Of a DNA stretch of 7,255 nt, positions 1-6,300 are shown piece by piece (the stretch's first letter is position 1; every line of letters starts with the position of its first letter). The stretch is from Methanoculleus sp. UBA208 (GTDB lineage: Archaea; Halobacteriota; Methanomicrobia; Methanomicrobiales; Methanoculleaceae). Below the pieces are notes generated by a model. The model saw only the letters and a list, made by a program, of their open reading frames with translations. It did not search any database and was not told the origin of the DNA. Position numbers and translations under genes: made by a program. The DNA lies in the NCBI RefSeq assembly GCF_002498065.1, contig NZ_DAFZ01000082.1, positions 26,526-33,780 of the forward strand, written 5' to 3'.

Positions 1-1
1 G

Positions 2-850
2 CGAGGCGGGTTTCTCGAACGCTGGCGCCTCGCCGAGCCGCTCGGATGTGCGTATATCGAGATCCCCGCCGATTTCATCAAGAACGGATCGGAGGTGGAG
101 CGAACCGGGCAGGAGATCGGGTCCATGCTCACCCGGTCGTCCGTCGAGCACCTTTACGAACAGAATACGGACCTCCCGGGCCCCCTCAGGTATCTCCTGC
201 ACACCGAGCCGGCCATCCCACGAAAGGACCGGCACAGCCGGCAGGTGACGGCGGATCTGCGGTGGCGCGACCCGGACTGGGTGGTCGCTTTCGGGGATAT
301 GCTCCTTGAGATCGAAGACTTCCTGGGCATTCCCCCGGAGATCATCGAGATACATCCCGGCGACCGGAGGAACGCCCACTCCGATATCGTCACGGCGATG
401 CATACCCTGATCGCCGCCCACTGGAACGCCTTCGGGGTGGAGCCCCTGGTGCTGCTCGAGCACCACAGGGACCAGGGCATCTCCACAGGAAGCCAGATGC
501 GGGCATTCTGGACGGTGCTCAAGAGGATCCATCCCGAGATAGCCGGACTTGCCGGGATAGCGCTCGATCCCTGGCATCTCCACGCCGCCACAAAAGAGGA
601 CTTCGCCGGAGTGCTCGGCGAGATCCCGCCCGATGCCCTGCGGGCCTTTCACATCCATAGCGATCTCCGCCCACCGTCGATGACCGACGAGGTGCCCTGG
701 TCGCAGGTCTTTGAGGTGATCGGCAGCCGTCCGGAAAAGCCCCTCATCAAACCCGTGGTCTACCAGAAGAGCAGGGTTCCCGCGGCGATCGCCTTCTGCG
801 AAGAGATGCTCGCCGCGCCGCGGATGGCGTACGCAGGGCCGCCGGCGTGA
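2..850 (+). CDS. Sugar-phosphate isomerase/epimerase-like TIM-barrel protein (5' end outside window)
   Basis: The reading frame is open from the first bases to the TGA at 848-850, giving 282 visible codons. A GTG at 95 could start a 251-residue protein. However, the 31 codons before it also read as good protein (GGFLERWRLAEPLG then YIEIPADFIKN), which looks like the first helix and second strand of a TIM barrel, so the true start is probably upstream. Residues that fit the metal site of the xylose isomerase-like/AP endonuclease 2 superfamily (COG1082-like) are, numbered from the GTG, E85-x-H87 (IEIHPG), E122 (LLEHH), D158/H161/H163 (LDPWHLH) and H186/H188/D190 (HIHSD). The family binds divalent metal and isomerises or epimerises sugars, or cleaves abasic DNA; the substrate here cannot be told. 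There is no signal peptide or membrane segment in the visible part, so it is probably cytosolic. The next gene follows after 57 bases and may be in the same transcript. Sure of the fold, unsure of the reaction. Confidence 0.8.
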   Translation, partial: RGGFLERWRLAEPLGCAYIEIPADFIKNGSEVERTGQEIGSMLTRSSVEHLYEQNTDLPGPLRYLLHTEPAIPRKDRHSRQVTADLRWRDPDWVVAFGDMLLEIEDFLGIPPEIIEIHPGDRRNAHSDIVTAMHTLIAAHWNAFGVEPLVLLEHHRDQGISTGSQMRAFWTVLKRIHPEIAGLAGIALDPWHLHAATKEDFAGVLGEIPPDALRAFHIHSDLRPPSMTDEVPWSQVFEVIGSRPEKPLIKPVVYQKSRVPAAIAFCEEMLAAPRMAYAGPPA

Positions 851-895
851 TGAGCCGGGCCGGACCCTCGCCAACATTCATAACCCTGAAACGCC

Positions 896-903
896 AGAGG
901 GTG
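896..903 (+). promoter_or_regulatory. Weak ribosome binding site of the NHLRC2-like gene
   Basis: AGAGGGTG resembles the GGAGGTG Shine-Dalgarno core with one change and ends 4 bases before the ATG at 908. It favours that ATG over the in-frame ATG at 917, where the spacing would be 13 bases. An AT-rich patch, TTCATAA at 877-883, lies about 25 bases before the start and could be a weak TATA element for a short-leader transcript. I do not call it separately. Confidence 0.4.
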
Positions 904-907
904 CCGC

Positions 908-2365
908 ATGAAACCAATGGCCGCGCCTGATTTCCCTCCGGGTCTCGAGTGGCTCAACGTCGACCGCCCCCTCTCCGTCCGCGACCTCTCCGGCAGGATA
1001 GTCCTGCTCTCCTTTGTGACGTTCACCTGCGCAAACTGCATGCGGCTGGCGCCGGAGATACGGCAACTCAAGGAGAAGCACCCGGACCTGGTGATCGTCG
1101 AGGTCCATTCGCCCGGGTTCGAATCCGTTGCCGGCGACTTCCGGGAGGCGGTCCGCCGTGCCGGAGCGGATCACCCCGTCGCCATCGACCGCGATCGCCT
1201 GCTCTGGCAGGCCTTCGGGGTCCGTGACTGGCCAACCTTCGTCCTCATCGACCCGGGAGGAAACGTGGTCGGGAAGACCGCCGGGGAAGGGCTCTACGGA
1301 CGGCTCCACCCCAAGGTCGACCGCATGGCAACGGAATTCGAACAGCGCGGCCTGCTGGAGAAGGGACGGCTGCAGCCGGGGACCGCTCCGGAGACGACAC
1401 GGGAAGGAAGCCTGTACCGTCCCGGCAAGGTTGCGGCGGACAATGCGGGGATGCGGCTGTTTATCAGCGATTCCGGCCACCACCGGATAGTCGTCGCCGA
1501 CGTGAGCGGAAAGATCGTGGAGACGATCGGCTCGGGGGCTGCCGGGAACACCGACGGGCCGTTCGATGAGGCCGCGTTTTACCAGCCCCAGGGGCTCGTT
1601 TTCGACGAAGAAGCAGGCGTCCTCTACGTTGCGGATGCCGGGAACCACACGATCCGGATGGTCTCCCGGGCTGAGCGCAGGGTTACGACGATCGCCGGAA
1701 CGGGTCTTGCTGCCCCGTCGGCAGGCGTTGCCGGACCGGGCACCGAAGCCGCGCTGAATGCGCCGTGGGACCTCGAACTGCTGGGCGGTTACCTCTACAT
1801 CGCGATGGCCGGGGCGAACCAGGTCTGGCGGATGGACCTCGCCACCCACGAGATAGAGCCTTACGCCGGGTCGGGCCGGGAGGCCCTGGTCGACGGTCCG
1901 CTTCGGGAGGCCGCCTTCGCGGGACCCGCCGGCATCGTCACCGACGGCGAGGCGCTCTTTGTCGCCGACAGCGGGGCTTCGGCGATTCGCCGTATAAAGC
2001 GGGGAATGGTCGAGACGCGCATCGGGCACTCGCCGGAGGATTTCGGCGACCTCGACACAATCGCCCGGATGGCCCGCATCCACCACCCGATGGGCATCGC
2101 CTACCGGCAGGGGTCGCTCTACATCGCCGACACCCACAACCATAAGATCAAGCAGTTCGACCCGGAGACCGACTGGGTTCTCACCACGGTCGGGAGCGGC
2201 GACCGCGGCGACCGGGACGGGCTGTCGGGGGACGCGAGGCTGAACGAGCCGAACGGTCTGGTCAACTTCGCGGGCCTCTGGTACATCGCCGATACCGGGA
2301 ACCATGCCGTCAGGGTCTACGATCCGGCCCGCCACGTGGTCTCGACCCTGAACCTCTGGAAGTAG
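908..2365 (+). CDS. NHLRC2-like protein: thioredoxin-like domain plus six-blade NHL beta-propeller
   Basis: A 485-residue protein. Residues about 13-145 form a thioredoxin-like domain of the TlpA/NHLRC2 type: strand IVLLSFVTF (31-39), redox motif C41-A-N-C44, and a cis-proline loop in GVRDWPTF (104-111). Residues about 170-483 contain six NHL-type blades starting near 170, 223, 283, 335, 389 and 443. Several carry the signature L-Y-(V/I)-A-D-x-G/H-N-H-x-I/V-R/K and are linked by GSG...DGP..EA.F..P. The order matches animal NHLRC2 and its prokaryotic relatives, although NHLRC2 also has a further beta domain that is absent here, as the protein ends right after blade six. There is no signal peptide or membrane helix, so it is predicted to be cytosolic. 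A role in thiol-disulfide exchange with the propeller as a binding platform is inference; the partner is unknown. It may be co-transcribed with the TIM-barrel gene 57 bases upstream. Confident of domains, not of function. Confidence 0.9.
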   Translation: MKPMAAPDFPPGLEWLNVDRPLSVRDLSGRIVLLSFVTFTCANCMRLAPEIRQLKEKHPDLVIVEVHSPGFESVAGDFREAVRRAGADHPVAIDRDRLLWQAFGVRDWPTFVLIDPGGNVVGKTAGEGLYGRLHPKVDRMATEFEQRGLLEKGRLQPGTAPETTREGSLYRPGKVAADNAGMRLFISDSGHHRIVVADVSGKIVETIGSGAAGNTDGPFDEAAFYQPQGLVFDEEAGVLYVADAGNHTIRMVSRAERRVTTIAGTGLAAPSAGVAGPGTEAALNAPWDLELLGGYLYIAMAGANQVWRMDLATHEIEPYAGSGREALVDGPLREAAFAGPAGIVTDGEALFVADSGASAIRRIKRGMVETRIGHSPEDFGDLDTIARMARIHHPMGIAYRQGSLYIADTHNHKIKQFDPETDWVLTTVGSGDRGDRDGLSGDARLNEPNGLVNFAGLWYIADTGNHAVRVYDPARHVVSTLNLWK

Positions 2366-2379
2366 GGTGCCCCAAACCC

Positions 2380-2400
2380 GGTTGCCGGATGCCGGCGACC
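2380..2400 (+). terminator. Hairpin after the NHLRC2-like gene, possible terminator
   Basis: Bases 2380-2388 and 2392-2400 form a 9-bp stem (one G-U pair) around the 3-base loop ATG, starting 14 bases after the TAG stop. No T-run follows, which is unlike a classical intrinsic terminator, and archaeal termination usually depends on T-tracts instead. It could be a 3'-end stabiliser or a processing site. It sits between the stop codon and the apparent promoter of the next gene, which suits a transcript boundary. Confidence 0.35.
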
Positions 2401-2405
2401 AACAC

Positions 2406-2413
2406 TTTATGTA
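2406..2413 (+). promoter_or_regulatory. Archaeal TATA box of the fasciclin lipoprotein gene
   Basis: TTTATGTA stands out in GC-rich surroundings and is close to the methanogen TATA consensus TTTATATA. Transcription would be expected to start about 25 bases downstream, near 2433-2437, leaving a leader of roughly 25-30 bases that includes the ribosome binding site. No convincing purine-rich BRE element is seen directly upstream (ACCAACAC). Inferred from position and sequence only. Confidence 0.55.
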
Positions 2414-2452
2414 GAGGCAACGAGAGAGGAGGGTCGGAGCATACAGTCTCCA

Positions 2453-2458
2453 GGAGGG
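2453..2458 (+). promoter_or_regulatory. Ribosome binding site of the fasciclin gene
   Basis: GGAGGG lies 3 bases before the ATG at 2462. This is a strong match to the anti-Shine-Dalgarno sequence with slightly short spacing. It fixes the start chosen for the lipoprotein, which is also supported by the signal peptide that begins right there. Confidence 0.7.
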
Positions 2459-2461
2459 ACC

Positions 2462-3067
2462 ATGCGAACGAATCACGCGCTGTTCATAACCATTCTGGCT
2501 ATCGGAGCGGGGGTTCTCATCTGCGGTTGCACGGGCCTGACAGGGGATGATGCCCCGGACCGGACGAACGGAACTCCCATCGAGGCGCCGGCCGGCGGGA
2601 GCCTGACAATCGGCGAGGTACTGGCCCGGGACGGCAACTTCTCGACCCTCATTCACGCGATCGATGCCGCCGGGCTCGAGGGGGCGCTCGCCGGGCCGGG
2701 ACCCTATACGATCTTTGCACCCACGGACGAGGCATTCGGCCGGCTTCCGGACACCGCGATGGAAGAACTCTTCGGCGACCCGAAGGGCAACCTCGCCGAG
2801 ATCCTGCTCTACCATATGGCTCCGGACGAATACACGGCATCCGACCTCGCCGCAAACGATACCGTTGCGACCGTACAGGGCAACCCGGTCGCGGTCGGCG
2901 CTTCCGGCGGTAATTTGGCGGTGAACGCCGCAGAGGTGGTTCGGGCCGATATTCCGGCCGTAAACGGTGTCATTCATGCCATCGATGCGGTCATGATCCC
3001 GCCGGACGTGACCCTGCAGGCAATGAACGAGACTGCCGCAGACGCGACGGCGAACGCGACCGACTGA
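2462..3067 (+). CDS. Secreted fasciclin-domain lipoprotein
   Basis: A 201-residue surface protein. Residues 1-22 are a signal peptide: a short basic start, a hydrophobic core FITILAIGAGVLI, and a lipobox-like I20-C21-G22-C23, so C23 is the likely lipid-modified cysteine (C21 is an oddity next to it). Residues 24-46 are a polar linker. Residues about 48-181 are one fasciclin (FAS1/beta-Ig-H3) domain with its H1 box (FSTLIHAIDAAGL followed by GPYTIFAPTDEAF, 60-92) and H2 box (NGVIHAIDAVMIPP, 168-181). Length fits a single-domain archaeal or bacterial FAS1 lipoprotein. The tail 182-201 is rich in Asn, Ala, Thr and Asp. N-glycosylation sequons are seen at N59, N132, N189 and N198. FAS1 domains mediate adhesion or protein-protein contact, so a role on the outer cell surface is likely; the ligand is unknown. 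It has its own promoter and is flanked by inverted repeats, so it is probably monocistronic. Confidence 0.93.
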   Translation: MRTNHALFITILAIGAGVLICGCTGLTGDDAPDRTNGTPIEAPAGGSLTIGEVLARDGNFSTLIHAIDAAGLEGALAGPGPYTIFAPTDEAFGRLPDTAMEELFGDPKGNLAEILLYHMAPDEYTASDLAANDTVATVQGNPVAVGASGGNLAVNAAEVVRADIPAVNGVIHAIDAVMIPPDVTLQAMNETAADATANATD

Positions 3068-3071
3068 GGGC

Positions 3072-3083
3072 AGGGCCGGCCCT
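3072..3083. repeat. 12-bp perfect palindrome after the fasciclin gene
   Basis: AGGGCCGGCCCT is its own reverse complement and starts 4 bases after the fasciclin stop. As RNA it could form only a 4-bp stem with a 4-base loop. No T-run follows, so it is a weak terminator candidate and may equally be a chance GC-rich palindrome or a protein site. Confidence 0.4.
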
Positions 3084-3155
3084 TCTCGGTGCGCCGCAGC
3101 GTGTACGTTCCATACACAATTGTATTCGTGCTCGAGAGGCCCATTCCCTCAAAGA

Positions 3156-3222
3156 CGGGGTGACACCCCGGAATCACTCCAGGAAACCCCTGTGCCGGTG
3201 ATTGAGCCGTATCCGTCACGGA
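3156..3222 (+). other. Three consecutive hairpins in the intergenic region
   Basis: Hairpin 1: CGGGGT (3156-3161) pairs with ACCCCG (3165-3170) around the loop GAC. Hairpin 2: AATCAC (3172-3177) pairs with GTGATT (3198-3203), enclosing CAGG (3180-3183) with CCTG (3189-3192). Hairpin 3: TCCG (3212-3215) pairs with CGGA (3219-3222). Hairpins 1 and 2 are separated by a single base and could stack. The arrangement suggests a structured 3' end or small RNA, but short stems also arise easily in GC-rich DNA. Confidence 0.35.
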
Positions 3223-3255
3223 CGCGCACCAGTTGCAAATCTCAACGGAAACCCC

Positions 3256-3263
3256 AATAAAAA
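3256..3263 (+). promoter_or_regulatory. Candidate TATA element of the nuclease-helicase gene
   Basis: AATAAAAA sits in the AT-rich island, just downstream of the BRE-like purine stretch CGGAAA (3246-3251). A start of transcription near 3283-3290 would give a leader of about 45 bases that includes the palindrome at 3301-3314. The match to the TTTATATA consensus is poor. The call rests mainly on the local base composition and on the lack of any better candidate between the two genes. Confidence 0.3.
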
Positions 3264-3300
3264 CTGTTTTCCCACGACCACACAAACAGAGAGTCACAAC

Positions 3301-3314
3301 CGGGAGCGCTCCCG
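3301..3314. promoter_or_regulatory. 14-bp perfect palindrome just upstream of the nuclease-helicase start
   Basis: CGGGAGCGCTCCCG is its own reverse complement and ends 18 bases before the ATG at 3333. The right half-site motif CTCCCGA (3309-3315) is repeated at 3318-3324, so the left arm CGGGAG could pair either with the near copy (5-bp stem, 4-base loop) or with the second copy (6-bp stem, 11-base loop). It could be an operator for a dimeric regulator or an RNA fold in the leader. Position makes it a regulatory candidate; function is inference. Confidence 0.45.
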
Positions 3315-3332
3315 ACCCTCCCGAGACCGTCC

Positions 3333-6300
3333 ATGCCCCGCTTCAACCTCAGCCCGTCGCTCATCGGCCGGTTCTTCTACCACGACTGCGAACGCTACCT
3401 CCGCTACCATGCGACCCCGGAGCAGGAGCGCGAGAACGCCGGCATCCCGGCAGCCGCGATCGACACGAGCCCGGTGACCCGGGCCCTCCTGGATGCCGGC
3501 ATCCGGTGGGAGGAGAAGGTTGTCCGGACAAAACTCGCAGGAAGGGTGCGGCTCCCGGAAGGGACGGGGGCAATCTCTGAGAGGTCGTTCTCCATCGAGG
3601 AGAGTTTCGACCTCCTCCCCCGGCTCTCCCCGGGCGAGGCGATCTACCAGGCGACCATCCCGGTCTCGGTCCACTTCCTGCAGAGCTACGATCTTGACCC
3701 GGGGATGCACCGGTTCTCCCCCTGCCGCCCGGATCTCGTCACGCTTGACGAGGATCGGCGCCTGCAGATCGTCGATATCAAGGCAAGCGAGGAACTCAGC
3801 GTCAGCCACCGGATCCAGGCGACGCTGTATGTTCTGATCCTCGATCATGCCCTGGATCTGCTCGGGCTCGATCTCCGGGTCGACCGAAACCGGGCGGGGA
3901 TCTGGCTCTACGGGGAGGACGAACCGGAACCCTTCGGCCTGCACCTCAATATACGGGTGATCGAGGACTTCCTCCGCCACCGCCTCCCGGGCATCCTTGC
4001 CGGCCCGCCGGGGGACGTGCCCTGGCACCTCACGTCGCGGTGCGAGTCCTGCGAGTTCTACCCCCACTGCCGCACCGAGGCGGAGGCCTCCTCCTCGGTC
4101 TCGCAGATCCCGGGCCTCTCGTCCGTCGGGCGGCGCTACCTGCGGGAGGCCCCGTGGGACGGAGGGGTCTCGATCAACACTCTCTCCGACCTGGAGGCGT
4201 TCCTTCGTGACCCCGAGAGCGACCGCCGCCTCGACAACTGCGGGTCGCTCGCCGGCCAGGGCGACCGCCTGCGGGCGACCGTCCGGGCGCTCTCTACGGG
4301 GGAAGTCGTTTCGCTCGCCGCGACCTCGCTCGCCCTCCCCGTCTACGAGGATATCGCCGTCATCCTGACGCTCCAGAAGGATCCCGTCTCCGGCCGGACA
4401 TACACCCTCGGGTTCCGGCGGAGCAGAGGCAAAGCCGTCTACGGGACGGCCTCGCATGAAGCGATCTTCGTTGCGGCAGACTCCGCCGACTGCACCGGGG
4501 CGCGCCGGGAGTTCGTCCGGGCTCTCGCCGCGGAACTCGCGGCCGTCGACGAGTACAACAGGGGCCGCGATTGGGCGGACCGGAAGTCGGTGCAGACCTA
4601 CGTTTACGACGCCTACGAGGAGGAACTCTTCCCCCGGCTGCTCGAAGAGGCGATCGACGACCCCGTGACCGCACAGGACGCCCTCCGGCTGCGGTTCTAC
4701 TACCAGGATCCCGGCATCGCTCTCGGATCAAGCCACCCGAACGCGTCCGTCCCCTTCCCGCTCGTCGTTATAACAAGGGAGATCCGGCGGCTGCTCGCGC
4801 TTCCCGTCCCGTTCACGCTCCGCCTGCCCGAGGTCCTCGCGGCAATCCCCTCCTCCCGGTTCGCGTACCGGCTTGATGCGGGCTCCCTCTTCTGGAACGA
4901 GCACGGCAACGCCATGAAAAGCGACGCCATCACCATGGCATGGCACGGGAACCGGCCGGAGGCTGCAGACTGGGTCCGGCAGGAGGTCTCACGCCGCCTG
5001 CTGGCGGCAGGGAGCGTCCTCGACGGGCTCCGCGAACGGACGAAGGAAAAACTCGTGCGGTGGGCGGAGAACTTCCGGTTCCCGCGCCCGTGGGATGCCG
5101 CGGCGCCGGAGATATCGCGCCTCCTCTTCATCGCGGAGTACGAATCGGCCATGGGTGCCCGGCGGGTGCAGGAACTGCGGAGCAGACCGCGGGCTGCAAG
5201 GGTCCGGGACGCCGTCAGCATCCCCGTCAAAAAGAGCGAAGGTAACTTCTGGAAGGTACTCGCTCCCCTTGACCTCTCGCTCTTCGAGCAGTCGCAGGCG
5301 TTCAGCTACCTCCTCGTGCCGGACGGCGATGCGGGTGAGGAGGCCCTCCTCGCGTTCGACGACCTCCGCTACCGGAGCAGCCCGAACCCCGGGAACAGCG
5401 GGGTCTGCTTCGCCAGGGTCCACGACAGCATCGTCGACCGGACGGCCGGGGAGGTCAGGGGGCTTGTGCTGGAGGTGACCTACCCCCGGGACCACGCGCC
5501 CTTCTCCGAGGGCGATCTCGCGGTGCTGCACCCCCGGTTCACCGATTTCACCGCGCCGCGCTACGTCGACCGCCTCCTCGCCCTGGATGGGCAGCCGGAG
5601 AACGCGTTCATCCGCCTCCTCCGGGACCCGCGGGGGTTCGCCGCCCCAATCGCCGAGCCACAAGGGGTCATCGCCGACACAGAACGGCTCGCCCGCGATG
5701 CCGGGTTCACGAAAAGCCAGAATAGGGCGTTCTCCCACGTGACGGAGAACCGCCTGACCCTGGTCTGGGGGCCGCCCGGGACCGGGAAGACGCATTTCCT
5801 CGCGGCGACCGTCCTCTCCCTGGTCAAAGCCCGGCGGGCGCACGGGGAGCGAATCCGGGTGGGGGTGACGGCGTTCACTCACGCCGCCATCGAGAATCTG
5901 CTCGTCAAGGTGCAGGCCTCGGTCGACGGGTTCGACCTTGCCGCCGGTCTTCCGATCTACAAGCTGAGGGATATCCGGACACCCGGCGCGGAGAGGAGCC
6001 TCGAAGTGCTGCCCCACGACCGGGCCGAGACCGTCGTCGGCTACCCGGCCCTCCTCCTCGGCGGGACGGTGCACAGTTTCGGCAGGCTCGAGAAGTCCCT
6101 TCCGTCACTCGACCTCCTGATCGTCGACGAGGCGTCGCAGATGAGGCCGGCGGAACTCGCGATGGTGCTCCCGATGCTCGACGAGGGAGGGAGGCTCATC
6201 CTCGCGGGAGACGACCTCCAGCTCCCGCCGGTCGTCCAGGGGGCGTATCCGGTACCGGAAGACGGTCTTCCCGGGCTCGAGGACTCCGTCTTCGCCTACC

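Larger units (their letters stand above)
3068..3332. other. 265-base intergenic region rich in inverted repeats
   Basis: No convincing coding region. The first part, after the fasciclin stop, holds a palindrome (3072-3083), a GTGTA/TACAC inverted repeat (3101-3105 with 3113-3117) overlapping the palindrome ACAATTGT (3116-3123), and a run of hairpins (3156-3222). Next comes an AT-richer island, with 3241-3300 at 45% GC (27 of 60 bases) in otherwise clearly GC-rich sequence. The last part is a GC-rich leader with a 14-bp palindrome (3301-3314). It probably contains the 3' end of the fasciclin transcript and the promoter and leader of the nuclease-helicase gene. A small structured RNA is possible but unproven. 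Confidence 0.6.

Noticed and set aside
850..930. A 26-codon open frame whose ATG overlaps the TGA of the first gene (ATGA) and which runs into the NHLRC2-like gene
   Set aside because: The overlap is typical of coupled genes, but the peptide is tiny, has no own ribosome binding site, and runs 23 bases into a confident gene in another frame.
1116..1126. GGTTCGAATCC, resembling the T-arm of a tRNA
   Set aside because: It lies inside the thioredoxin-like coding region. Only two pairs of the T-stem form around the TTCGAAT loop, and no acceptor stem or anticodon arm is seen.
878..2977. A 699-codon open frame on the minus strand across the NHLRC2-like and fasciclin genes
   Set aside because: It is antisense to two genes with clear domains and crosses their intergenic promoter. 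The protein has no recognisable domain, and its repeats mirror the NHL repeats. Long antisense frames are expected in GC-rich codon-biased DNA.
2974..3297. A 107-codon minus-strand open frame over the intergenic region
   Set aside because: It overlaps the end of the fasciclin gene by 94 bases. It has no clear ribosome binding site or family resemblance and an irregular composition (Cys, Ser, Thr rich), so it is probably chance.
3068..3332. A CRISPR leader or short array near the Cas4-like nuclease
   Set aside because: The inverted repeats here are all different and there are no regularly spaced direct repeats.
3294..4457. A 387-codon minus-strand open frame opposite the nuclease domain
   Set aside because: The + strand frame carries an intact catalytic and iron-sulfur motif set; the antisense product is Arg/Glu/Val-rich with no recognisable domain.
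4989..6074. A 361-codon minus-strand open frame opposite the middle and helicase regions
   Set aside because: A shadow of the helicase gene in GC-rich sequence; no motifs and no start signals.
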